Assembly: GCA_037482215.1 (NCBI GenBank)
Contig: CP148074.1
Span: 124,001 to 188,000 of the forward strand
DNA from: Pseudomonas mendocina
GTDB taxonomy: Bacteria; Pseudomonadota; Gammaproteobacteria; Pseudomonadales; Pseudomonadaceae
Direction of reading: 5' to 3'
DNA: 64,000 nt
This document shows positions 42,475 to 50,836 of the stretch, piece by piece; positions within the stretch are counted from its first letter, which is position 1; every line of letters begins with the position of its first letter. The notes below the pieces were generated by a model. That model was not told the DNA's origin, ran no database searches, and saw only the letters and a list, made by a program, of their open reading frames with translations. The position numbers and the translations under genes were made by a program.

Positions 42475-43842
42475 GTGAGCATCCTCAGTCAGATCGCCTA
42501 TAGCGGTGTGCGCGCCAACCAAGCCGCACTTGCCAGCACCGGGCAGAACATCGCCAACGTCAACACACCGGGCTTCAGCCGTCTGCAAACTCTGACCGCA
42601 TCACTGTCCGGCCAGGGTGGGTTGAGCGTGGGGGGCGGGGTTGAGGTCACCAGCATCCGCCGCATGACCAACGACTTTCACAATCAGCAATTGTGGCGAG
42701 CGACCACCGAGCAAGAATATTACAGCGCGTCCCAGCAATACCTGACTTCGCTGGAAACCTTGATGGCAGGCGACGGCTCAAGCATCAGTGTGGGCCTGGA
42801 TCAGTTCTTTGCGGCTGTCAGTGAAGCCAGTGCCACGCCAAGCTCCATCGCCCTGCGTCAGCAGATCATCAGCGAAGCGGGCAACCTCGCCCAGCGTTTC
42901 AATGTGCTGAACAGCAACATCGACGCTCAGATCAAAGCCCTGCAAGAGCAGCGCGTGGCAATGGCCACTGAAGTTAACGGTGTGACCGCCAACATCGCCC
43001 TGCTGAACAAGAAAATCATCGAAACCGAATCAGTCCAAGGTGACAGCTCGGCACTGCGTGATCAGCGCGAGAGCCTCATCGGACAGCTCAGCCAATACGC
43101 CAAAATTCGCGTTAACGAAACCCCGGACGGTTCGATCACTGTCGCCATGGCCAATGGTCAGCCCTTGGTCGCCGGGCCTACCGCTGCACAGCTCACCGTC
43201 ACGCCTACTGCCAGCGGCGAGCAAGACATCAGCCTGAGTTTCGCGGGCACGCGGTTCAACCTGCGCATGGACGGTTTTGGTGGCGCATTCGGTGGTCTTT
43301 ACGACGTTGAGTACCAGAGCCTGCGGCCTAACCAAGAGGCCCTGCACACCATGGCGTCTGGTCTGGCGCAGATGATCAACGATGCCTTGGGCAATGGCTA
43401 TGACCTGGCAGGTAACCCAGGCCGCGCGCTGTTCTACTATGACCCCAGCAGCACCACGGGCATGATCAGCGCGGAGAACTTAACACCGGAGGAGCTGGGC
43501 TTTTCTTCCTCCGTCGGTGAGAGCGGTAACAACGAAGCCTTGCTGGCATTGCTGGAGCTGAAGAACAGCACCATTACCCTGCGCGGCAGCCAAGTCAGTG
43601 TTAACGATGCCTATGCAGGCCTACTGGGCCGTGTGGCCAGCGACAGCCGCCAGAATCAGGCTGACCTGAACTCGGCCACCACCGTTACACAGCAGGCCCA
43701 GGCACAGCGTGACAGCGTCAGTGCAGTAAACCTCGATGAAGAGGCGGTCAACTTGATGACCTATCAGCAGGCCTATCAGGCCAACATGAAAGTCATCACC
43801 ACCGCTAACCAACTTTTTGAAGACATGCTGGCCGCGTTCTGA
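42475..43842 (+). CDS. flgK: flagellar hook-associated protein FlgK (LfgK)
   Basis: Hook-filament junction protein HAP1, 455 aa. The N-terminus (ALASTGQNIANVNTPGFSRLQTL) and C-terminus (VNLDEEAVNLMTYQQAYQANMKVITTANQLFEDMLAAF) are the conserved family ends. The protein is short compared with polar FlgK proteins of Pseudomonas, which have large inserted domains. It begins with GTG at 42475 after an AGGAG site. Confidence 0.95.
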   Translation: MSILSQIAYSGVRANQAALASTGQNIANVNTPGFSRLQTLTASLSGQGGLSVGGGVEVTSIRRMTNDFHNQQLWRATTEQEYYSASQQYLTSLETLMAGDGSSISVGLDQFFAAVSEASATPSSIALRQQIISEAGNLAQRFNVLNSNIDAQIKALQEQRVAMATEVNGVTANIALLNKKIIETESVQGDSSALRDQRESLIGQLSQYAKIRVNETPDGSITVAMANGQPLVAGPTAAQLTVTPTASGEQDISLSFAGTRFNLRMDGFGGAFGGLYDVEYQSLRPNQEALHTMASGLAQMINDALGNGYDLAGNPGRALFYYDPSSTTGMISAENLTPEELGFSSSVGESGNNEALLALLELKNSTITLRGSQVSVNDAYAGLLGRVASDSRQNQADLNSATTVTQQAQAQRDSVSAVNLDEEAVNLMTYQQAYQANMKVITTANQLFEDMLAAF

Positions 43843-43865
43843 CGCGCCCTTGTGAGAGCTGAATC

Positions 43866-44783
43866 ATGATGCGGATCACTAACGCGCAGATTACTGCGAT
43901 GATGCACAACTCGATGAATACCAATTCGGCCGAGCTGGGCAAACTCATGCAGCAGATGGCCACTGGTCAGCGCATCATGGTGCCTTCCGACGACCCGATT
44001 TCAAGTGTGCGCGTGCTAAGGGTTGAGCGCGAAGAGGCGAGTGTTCAGCAGTACATCAAGAACATCGCCAACGTCTCCAGCAGCCTGTCGGTACAAGAAA
44101 CCAATCTGACCTCAACCTCCGATGCCCTGCTGAATGTGCGTGACATCCTGCTCTGGGCCTCCAATGGTAAGAACTCCGGGGATGACCTCGCCTCGATGGC
44201 GACCGAGCTGGAGATCATTGAGGCGACGATTTTCAGCTTCGCCAATGCCCGTGACGAAGAAGGGCGCTACCTGTTTTCCGGCACGATCAGTGACACCCCA
44301 GCACTGACCTACGATGCCGCTACACAGACATACAGGGTAACGGGCAATGACAAGCATCGTCAGGCGGCAGTCGCGAACGGTGTGCTGGTGGACGAGAACG
44401 TCACCGCTGTGGAGATTTATGGCAACAACGCCGAGATGCTCAATCAACTACACGGATTGATCGCCAGCTTGAAGACCCCTGGCGTGCAATCCAATGATCC
44501 CGCGTTGCGCCAGCAGTTGACCGACACCCTGGCTGCGCTGGATGCGAGCCACAATCGAGTGTTAGGCTCCATCACCGAACTGGGTGGGCGGCAAAATGCC
44601 CTGGAGCTGCTCAACAGCAGTAACGAGGAAGTGTCGCTGGTGAATCAAAAGATCGCCCGTGAGCTTTCCGAGCTGGATTATGCCGGTGCCACCATCGACC
44701 TCAATAACTACCAGTTGGCTTTGAATGCGACGCAGAAAACGTATCTGAAGATCAATGAAATGTCGTTGTTCAGCCTGCTGTAA
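43866..44783 (+). CDS. flgL: flagellar hook-associated protein FlgL (LfgL)
   Basis: Junction protein HAP3, 305 aa, related to flagellin at both ends: MRITNAQITAMMHNSMNTNSAELGKLMQQMATGQRIMVPSDDPISSVRVLRVE at the start and LSELDYAGATIDLNNYQLALNATQKTYLKINEMSLFSLL at the end. Starts at 43866 or 43869 are adjacent in-frame ATGs. It precedes the lafW-like gene by nine bases. Confidence 0.94.
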   Translation: MMRITNAQITAMMHNSMNTNSAELGKLMQQMATGQRIMVPSDDPISSVRVLRVEREEASVQQYIKNIANVSSSLSVQETNLTSTSDALLNVRDILLWASNGKNSGDDLASMATELEIIEATIFSFANARDEEGRYLFSGTISDTPALTYDAATQTYRVTGNDKHRQAAVANGVLVDENVTAVEIYGNNAEMLNQLHGLIASLKTPGVQSNDPALRQQLTDTLAALDASHNRVLGSITELGGRQNALELLNSSNEEVSLVNQKIARELSELDYAGATIDLNNYQLALNATQKTYLKINEMSLFSLL

Positions 44784-44792
44784 GGAACACTT

Positions 44793-45824
44793 ATGGTCAT
44801 CAAGGTTGATAAGCAGCTGCCCGCAGCGGGAGCCATAGCCCCGCAAACACGCCGCACGCCGGTTGCGTTGCCACCTCGCAGCAATCGCGCTCACGCTGCC
44901 AGCGCGCCTCAGGTGCAGCCGCAGAGCAACAGTAAAAGCGCGTCGTTCAGCTTGCAGCTTAACCAGCAGCTGACGTCGATGCAGGCTGCTGATAACTACC
45001 TGGGTGACCTGCAAGCACGTCTTGGCCAGCTCAAATTGCGCCTGAGTCGCGACTTGGGCAACAGCCAGTCAAGCCCTGCCGCTCGCGAAGAGTTGGAAGC
45101 TGAAATGCAGGCTGTGCGTGAGCTGCTCGCTGAGCGCAGCCAACGCAGTGCGCAGTCTTTGGATTCACGTCTGCGCCTGTCATTGAATGAACCGGTACGC
45201 AGCCGATTCACCCTGCAAGGGTTTGACTCCATCGAGCAGGTTCAACAAGCCGGTAAGGAAACCTTGCTGTTCAGCGCCGGACGCAAACTCGCTGAGCCTT
45301 TGGCTGTGGTGCTGGATGAAGGCCTCACCGAACAGCAGATTTTGCGCCGCTTCAACAATGGCTTGAGCCCTGCAGGTATCCGCGCTGAACTGGATGCTGG
45401 CGGGGAGCTGAAATTCAGTGCCCGTGAGTCAGATTGGTACGCGATTAAGGATGAGCTGCGGGTTCAGGGTGAAGGCAAACTGGCTGAAAAGACAGCCGCT
45501 TATGTTGCCAGCGAAGAAGATCAGTTGCTGCGTTTGCCTGCCGCCACCCAGCTTGATGGGGCCCGTGATTTGCGCCGTGTGCTGGATCAGGTGGTAACGT
45601 CCTTGGACCGCATCACCGCTCTGCGCGAACAGCTTGCTCAGCGCCAGGATGAGGTCCGCGAGTTTCTTGCCCGGCATACGGATGAGAACGAGCAGCAGTG
45701 GGCCAGCGCGTTTGCCGGTGAAGTCTTCCATCTGTTGCGTGGCAACAACTACGGCGCGTCGGCACAAACCGTTGTGGCCCAGTCCACCATCAGCCGCTAC
45801 ACCGTAGTCAGCTTGCTCTCATAA
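44793..45824 (+). CDS. LafW-like protein of lateral flagellar loci
   Basis: A 343-aa protein with no domain that I recognise directly. The first 60 residues are Pro/Ser/Gln-rich and flexible; the rest is mainly helical, with a strong coiled-coil stretch (about 60-125) and a second helical part near 245-300. No signal peptide or membrane segment, so export by the flagellar system would be the route if it is secreted. In E. coli Flag-2 and Aeromonas lateral clusters the gene after lfgL is lafW, described as a putative hook-associated protein; the position here is the same. The role is therefore inferred from context. Confidence 0.6.
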   Translation: MVIKVDKQLPAAGAIAPQTRRTPVALPPRSNRAHAASAPQVQPQSNSKSASFSLQLNQQLTSMQAADNYLGDLQARLGQLKLRLSRDLGNSQSSPAAREELEAEMQAVRELLAERSQRSAQSLDSRLRLSLNEPVRSRFTLQGFDSIEQVQQAGKETLLFSAGRKLAEPLAVVLDEGLTEQQILRRFNNGLSPAGIRAELDAGGELKFSARESDWYAIKDELRVQGEGKLAEKTAAYVASEEDQLLRLPAATQLDGARDLRRVLDQVVTSLDRITALREQLAQRQDEVREFLARHTDENEQQWASAFAGEVFHLLRGNNYGASAQTVVAQSTISRYTVVSLLS

Positions 45825-45870
45825 GATCGGGCCTGCCTGCTCTTGGCGCGGCCCGCTCCTATGCTGAACG

Positions 45871-47355
45871 CTAATCGGTCAGGGTTTGCAGCAAACGGTA
45901 GTAAAAACCGCTGGCATTGCCCAAGTGCTCGATGGCCACGCGCTCGTTGGTGGCGTGCATGCGCCCCAAGTCTTCCTTCTCCATCAGCAATGGGCTGAAG
46001 CGGAATACGTTTTCAGTCAGCGCCTCGTAATAGCGAGCATCGGTGGCGCCCACCGTGAGGTTAGGGCTGACCAGGGTCTGGCTGAAACTCTGGCGGATGA
46101 CATCGGCAAAGCGCCTATAGGTCTCGCCATTAATGTCCGACACGGCGGATGGATTGCGTGCGGCTGGCATCACTTTGACCTGTACCTGATCGTCGTCGAT
46201 GCTGTGGCGAACGTGAGCCAGGACTTCGTCGATGGTGTCGCGTGGATGAATACGAATATTCACTGTGGCGCGGGCAACCGGTGCCAATACGTTGTCCTTC
46301 ACACCGGCGCGCAGCATGGTCGGGGCGATGGAGGTTTGCATCTGCGCGGCCCCAGCGGGCGTAGCGGCTAGCTGATCAGCCACCAATGGGCCAAACAGCC
46401 AAAGATTGGCGAAGATCACCCGGTAACCGAACGACTGCGCCGGTGTAAAACTTTCCAGCAGCGCTGCGGTTGGGCCGTCAAAGTCGCGTTTAAAGGGGGT
46501 ATCGGCCATCCGTTGCAGGGCGCGGCTCAGGCGGCCCACGGCGGTTTCATTGAACGCAGGCGGCTGTGAGGAGTGCCCGCCAGCAGCTGTGGTTTGCAGA
46601 ATCAGGCTCAAGTAGCCCTTCTCGGCAATGCCGACCACCGCCACATCCTGTTTCACGCCGGGGATTTGTCCGCGCACCACAAAGCCGCCTTCATCGCTCA
46701 CCCAGGCCAGGCGCGTGCCCTTTTCCTGAAGGTAGTGGGCGATGCGTTTATTGCCTTGCAGGCCGCCGATTTCTTCGTCGTGGCCGAACGCCAGGAAGAC
46801 ATCACGCTGAGGCTGAAAGCCTTGGCTGATTAAGGTTTCTACCGCTTCCAGCATGGCCACCATGGAGCCTTTGCTGTCGATCGCGCCGCGGCCCCAGACA
46901 AAACCCTCGGCAATGGCGCCGGAGAATGGCGGATGGTTCCAATCCTTTTCGGTGCCAGGCGTCACGGGGACCACATCGCTGTGGGCCATCAGCAGCGCTG
47001 GGGGTAACTGTCTGTCCTTGCCGGGCCAGCGCAGGAGAATGCTGGGGCCTTTGATCTCTTCCCGCAGGGCCGTAGCCACAAGGTGTGGATAGCGCTCTTG
47101 CAGCCACCTTTCCAAGGCTGCAAAGGCAGCATTACTGGCCGCTTGTTGAGCCGCTGGCGCACCAATTTGATGGGAAATGGTCGGTAAGCGAATGGCGGCG
47201 GAAAGGCTTTCCGCAGCGCGCTGAGGGTCCAGCCCTGCGGGGCGTGCAACCGGATCAGGATTGAATTGGGCGGCAGGCTGTAAAAGGGTGCGTCCGAGGA
47301 CGATAGCAAGCAGGATCAACACGGCTGACAGCAGCGTCAGAAACAAGCGCTTCAT
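45871..47355 (-). CDS. M20 family metallopeptidase (carboxypeptidase S-like), membrane-anchored
   Basis: Zinc-dependent M20 peptidase of 494 aa. An N-terminal hydrophobic segment (LFLTLLSAVLILLAIVLG) acts as signal or anchor. The metal-site motifs are in order: LLMAHSDVVPVTPG, VWGRGAIDSKGSMVA, the catalytic Glu pair in AFGHDEEIGG, an Asp in SDEGGF and the last ligand in RMHATNER. This set matches carboxypeptidase S/CPS1-type dipeptidases rather than acetylornithine deacetylase. It is convergent with the flagellar operon and not functionally linked to it. Confidence 0.85.
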   Translation of the reverse strand: MKRLFLTLLSAVLILLAIVLGRTLLQPAAQFNPDPVARPAGLDPQRAAESLSAAIRLPTISHQIGAPAAQQAASNAAFAALERWLQERYPHLVATALREEIKGPSILLRWPGKDRQLPPALLMAHSDVVPVTPGTEKDWNHPPFSGAIAEGFVWGRGAIDSKGSMVAMLEAVETLISQGFQPQRDVFLAFGHDEEIGGLQGNKRIAHYLQEKGTRLAWVSDEGGFVVRGQIPGVKQDVAVVGIAEKGYLSLILQTTAAGGHSSQPPAFNETAVGRLSRALQRMADTPFKRDFDGPTAALLESFTPAQSFGYRVIFANLWLFGPLVADQLAATPAGAAQMQTSIAPTMLRAGVKDNVLAPVARATVNIRIHPRDTIDEVLAHVRHSIDDDQVQVKVMPAARNPSAVSDINGETYRRFADVIRQSFSQTLVSPNLTVGATDARYYEALTENVFRFSPLLMEKEDLGRMHATNERVAIEHLGNASGFYYRLLQTLTD

Positions 47356-47457
47356 GCGGGCTCCGTTTTGTTAGAAGAATCGGCCGGTCGCTAGCATCGG
47401 ACAAATAGGCCCGCAGCGGAAGTCCACTGTATAGCCCTTAGGGCTCAGGCGTGGGTT

Positions 47458-48030
47458 TTAGTCTTGATTCCAGGCGCAGAAACAGGCCACCGCCAGGTTA
47501 TTACTGGCGACAACTTGGCGCCCGGCAAGCAGGGCTTCAAGAATGGGCTCGACAAAGCTGTTGCTGGAGCTGCACACCGCCCCTTCGCTGTAGGGGCCGA
47601 GGTAGGCTAACTTGCCGCTTTTGTCCCAGATGGCGACGGCTGGGCTGGCGGGAATCTGCTCGCTGCCGGGGAGCTCTGCCAGTGGCTTCAACGCCTTCAG
47701 GTTAGCGGGCAGCTCGCCACTGGTGCCGGGTTTCTGTACAACGTAGAAGCTGACACCTTGTTGACTGAAGCGCTCAATCAGCTCGCCAAGGTGCTGCTGG
47801 TTACCGACGTTGCACGGGCATTCCGGATCCCAGAAGTGCACTAAGCGAATATCCCCCGAACCCGCCAGTGCTTCAGGCAGTCTCAGGGTTTCCCCACTGA
47901 ACAGTGTGGTTTGGTCGCTGAAGCTGCGCATATAGCGGGCTTCGTACCACCAGTAAGCGCCAAACATGGTGGCGATCCAGGCCAGAAGGATGAGGCCGGC
48001 GAGCAATTTGGGGCGGGAAACAAGGGTCAT
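47458..48030 (-). CDS. membrane-anchored thioredoxin-like protein (DUF6436 type)
   Basis: A 190-aa protein with one N-terminal membrane segment (LLAGLILLAWIATMFGAYWW) and a periplasmic domain of thioredoxin-like pattern: HFWDPECPCNVGNQQHL carries a Cys-Pro-Cys in place of the usual CxxC, followed by a beta strand FYVVQKPG and a cis-Pro-like SPAVAIWD. Two further Cys near the end (ACFCAW) could form a second pair. A thiol redox role is suggested, but with a CPC motif it is not certain. It stands alone between the M20 peptidase and a divergent hydrolase gene. Confidence 0.65.
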   Translation of the reverse strand: MTLVSRPKLLAGLILLAWIATMFGAYWWYEARYMRSFSDQTTLFSGETLRLPEALAGSGDIRLVHFWDPECPCNVGNQQHLGELIERFSQQGVSFYVVQKPGTSGELPANLKALKPLAELPGSEQIPASPAVAIWDKSGKLAYLGPYSEGAVCSSSNSFVEPILEALLAGRQVVASNNLAVACFCAWNQD

Positions 48031-48151
48031 GAAGGTAATCTGAAATCAGGTGATTTGCTTGCTGTAGCTGACGCTAGAGCTGAATAACCCTAAGCTTCGC
48101 ACATTGGCAGCGCAATGGCCTTATTTAACGGCATGAACGGATGGAAGCCTT

Positions 48152-49084
48152 ATGCCCGAGTTATTCCAACCCGAAAATCTGATTTCTGCTCTGCGGCCCA
48201 TCGCCGCAGCCACGCAGTTGACTGTAGCAGAGCAAGGTTACCGACGCTTTTACGGCTTCAATGAATACGGTGCGCGGCAGACCCGCATGGGACAGATTCA
48301 GGTGGGTGGCTATCAGATCGCGGTGCAGGGCTGGTGGCCACAGGAGCCTCGCGCCACGTTGATTGTGTTGCATGGCTACTACGACCACGGCGGCTTATAC
48401 CGCCACGTGGTGGAGTGGGCCCTGGGCCTGGGCTTTGCTGTGCTTAGCTTCGACCTGCCAGGCCATGGCCTGTCCAGCGGCCCCCGAGCCAATATCAACG
48501 ATTTTGCCGAATACCAAACTGTGTTGCAGGCCGTCTTGGCCCAGGCGGGCGAGCTCGATCTGCCGCGCCCTTGGCACTTGTTTGGGCAGAGTACAGGCGG
48601 TGCCATTTTGATCGACTACCTGCTTAACGGCACGCCGCTGGACACGATCGGAGAAACCATCCTGATGGCGCCGCTGGTGCGGCCTCGGGCGTGGAACTGG
48701 TCGAAGCTCAGCTACCACGTGATGCGCAATTTCGTCAGCGAGATTCCTCGGCGTTTTAGCGTTAACTCAACCGACGCCGAATTTATCGACTTTGTGCATA
48801 ACCGCGATCCGCTGCAGCCACGCATGTTACCCACCGCTTGGGTTGGCGCGTTAAGCCGCTGGGTGCCGCGTATCGAGTCGGCCAGCCGTAGCACGCGCGC
48901 CCCACTGATCGTGCAGGGTGAGCAGGATATGACGGTGGCTTGGCAGCACAATCTTGAGGTGTTGCAGGATAAGTTCGCACAGCCAGAGATTTTGCGCCTC
49001 AAAGAGGCGCGCCACCACTTGTCTAATGAGTTGCCTGAATTCCGCGAGCAGTTCTTCGGCTTTCTTGGAGAACACTTGCGCTGA
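48152..49084 (+). CDS. alpha/beta hydrolase, monoacylglycerol lipase/serine aminopeptidase-like
   Basis: Cytoplasmic serine hydrolase of 310 aa. Motifs in order: the oxyanion strand LIVLHGYYDHGGLYRHVVEW, FDLPGHGLSSG, nucleophile elbow HLFGQSTGGAIL, an acidic residue in VQGEQDMTVAW and the catalytic His in EARHHLSNE. The family (serine aminopeptidase S33/hydrolase 4) includes monoglyceride lipases and lysophospholipases; the substrate cannot be told from sequence. ATG at 48152, no obvious operon partner. Confidence 0.8.
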   Translation: MPELFQPENLISALRPIAAATQLTVAEQGYRRFYGFNEYGARQTRMGQIQVGGYQIAVQGWWPQEPRATLIVLHGYYDHGGLYRHVVEWALGLGFAVLSFDLPGHGLSSGPRANINDFAEYQTVLQAVLAQAGELDLPRPWHLFGQSTGGAILIDYLLNGTPLDTIGETILMAPLVRPRAWNWSKLSYHVMRNFVSEIPRRFSVNSTDAEFIDFVHNRDPLQPRMLPTAWVGALSRWVPRIESASRSTRAPLIVQGEQDMTVAWQHNLEVLQDKFAQPEILRLKEARHHLSNELPEFREQFFGFLGEHLR

Positions 49085-49120
49085 CACGCAGGCCCGCTGT
49101 GGAGACGGCGGGCCGGTGAT

Positions 49121-49888
49121 TCAGATCCCGGTTGGTGCCGGGGCCAGGCTGGCGGCGCTTTGACCCACTGCCAGACCACTACGCAGTGCTGCCAGTGCGG
49201 CTTGATAGTAGGCTTGGCCGTCCGGCGACTGAGCAAAGCTGATAAACTCTTCCAGCTCGGCATCGCTCAGATCGCGATAGACAAACAGCAAGGTGTTATC
49301 CAGATCGGCATTCATTTGCTCAACCAGACGCTGGCGCTGGCTGTTGAGCAGCATGTGGGTGCTGTCACCGCCGAGCAGCCCGGGAAGCATCTGGGTCAGG
49401 CTGTCCGCAGCGATTCCCGCCAGTGCCAGGCTGACTTCGGCACCGGCCTGACTGGCCGGTAGTGCTTGTGCTAGGTGGCGGATTTGCAGGCGGCGAGTGG
49501 CGTCGGCCTCGATGCGCGGCAGGCCGTTGGCGTACCGCGCGAGTTGATCACTGCGGGTGGCGTTGGTTTCTGCACTGACAATCTTGCGCCCCAGCGGTGA
49601 CTCGAAGAACTGCAAGGCAGCGGCTGGGTTCGCCATATTTTCACGCATGCCTTGCTGGGCGCGCTGATCCATGGCCTGAGGGTTGAAGCGCTGGTTGCTG
49701 TTGTTGACCAAGGCCTGATACACCGCAGGGGGCAGGCTGCTGCGATAGCGCTCTTGAGCTGCTTGCAGGGCATCACTGAAATGCGTGCGTTGTTGTGGCC
49801 AGCCAGCTGCTTGATACAGGCGTAGAACGTCATCCGCGAAGGCGGGCAGGCTGAGCAAGAAGGTTAAAGCAAAGGTGATGGCACGCAT
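49121..49888 (-). CDS. DUF2059 domain periplasmic protein
   Basis: Secreted protein of 255 aa with signal peptide MRAITFALTFLLSLPAFA. The ATG at 49888 is preferred over 49930 because it has a GGGAG site and begins the signal. The C-terminal domain near residues 190-245 (FVYRDLSDAELEEFISFAQSPDGQAYYQAALAAL) matches DUF2059. No enzyme motif is visible and the function of this family is unknown. Confidence 0.75.
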   Translation of the reverse strand: MRAITFALTFLLSLPAFADDVLRLYQAAGWPQQRTHFSDALQAAQERYRSSLPPAVYQALVNNSNQRFNPQAMDQRAQQGMRENMANPAAALQFFESPLGRKIVSAETNATRSDQLARYANGLPRIEADATRRLQIRHLAQALPASQAGAEVSLALAGIAADSLTQMLPGLLGGDSTHMLLNSQRQRLVEQMNADLDNTLLFVYRDLSDAELEEFISFAQSPDGQAYYQAALAALRSGLAVGQSAASLAPAPTGI

Positions 49889-49971
49889 TGGAGACTCCCG
49901 TGAGGAACCATTATTTTCCGGGGTGTGCACGTGCTTGTCGAGGTGGCGGGTGACACTGATAAAATCCCACC

Positions 49972-50592
49972 ATGAACACTACCTCTAGCACCTGCCTGCC
50001 ACGCATTATTGATGACCTTGTTGAGCAAGGCTGGTCAGTTATGCCCCAGTTTATTCCACAAGCTCTGACCCTGCAGTTGGCGCAAGAGTGCCGTGAACGC
50101 GCAAAAAAGGGTGCCTTAACACCTGCCGGAGTGGGGCGTGGTAATCAGCAGCAAGTGCTTGAAGGGGTGCGTGGGGACCATATCCAGTGGCTTGAGCCGG
50201 GGCAGTCCAGTGTCACGGACGAGTATTTGCAGGTGCTGGATGCGCTGCGCAGCGAACTCAATCAGAGCCTGTATCTGGGGCTTGAGGATTTTGAAGGGCA
50301 TTTCGCCCTGTACCCGCCCGGCTCGTTTTACAAGCAGCATGTGGACCGCTTCCGCGATGACGACCGGCGCATGGTCACCACCGTTTTGTACCTCAATGCT
50401 GATTGGCAAGCCGAGCATGGTGGTGCGCTGCGTCTGCATTTCGCTGGTGATAAGACGCTGGACGTGCTCCCAGAGGCTGGAACGTTGGTGGTCTTTATGT
50501 CGGCTGATCTGCCCCATGAGGTATTGCTGGCACACCGGGAACGGTTGTCCCTGACCGGGTGGTTCCGGCGTCGTGGTGATACACCGGTCTAA
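49972..50592 (+). CDS. 2OG-Fe(II) oxygenase (prolyl 4-hydroxylase-like)
   Basis: Non-haem iron dioxygenase of 206 aa. Iron ligands are His123 and Asp125 in KQHVDRFRDD and the distal His182 in DLPHEVL; the basic residues in AHRERLSLTGWFRR would bind 2-oxoglutarate. The sequence around YPPGSFYKQHVDRF and LNADWQAEHGGALRLH is of the SM-20/prolyl hydroxylase type found widely in pseudomonads. Target protein or small molecule unknown. It is not part of the siderophore operon, from which it is separated by 244 bases and a Fur-like promoter. Confidence 0.85.
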   Translation: MNTTSSTCLPRIIDDLVEQGWSVMPQFIPQALTLQLAQECRERAKKGALTPAGVGRGNQQQVLEGVRGDHIQWLEPGQSSVTDEYLQVLDALRSELNQSLYLGLEDFEGHFALYPPGSFYKQHVDRFRDDDRRMVTTVLYLNADWQAEHGGALRLHFAGDKTLDVLPEAGTLVVFMSADLPHEVLLAHRERLSLTGWFRRRGDTPV

Positions 50593-50766
50593 CTGATCAA
50601 TTTTTATTCAGTTTTGCTGTTTTCGGGCATGCCATCGTTAGCGATATGGTGTGTACTTGTGTGCCATTTTCTCCAGCTCCAATAGCACGTTGGAACCACT
50701 TTAAGGCCCAGAAAAACCTGAAACTCGACCGTCTGGCTGAGAACTGAGAGTCAATCGCGCTTTTTG

Positions 50767-50786
50767 TTGACAGTGATTCTCATTTG
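50767..50786 (+). promoter_or_regulatory. Fur-regulated promoter of the siderophore biosynthesis operon
   Basis: A -35 hexamer TTGACA (50767-50772) overlaps a Fur-box-like sequence TGATTCTCATTT (50774-50785), which differs from the half-site pattern TGATAATCATTT by two bases. The position, 50-70 bases before the monooxygenase start, is typical for iron repression. Confidence 0.55.
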
Positions 50787-50836
50787 GCTTTAGCGTCTTG
50801 CACCTGCTCTGGTGCTGCACAAGGACGCGCGTTGTC

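Noticed and set aside
45841..45862. REP-like sequence after the lafW-like gene
   Set aside because: Only one degenerate arm (GGCGCGGCCCGCTCCTA) is present and it does not form a palindrome; not enough to call a repeat.
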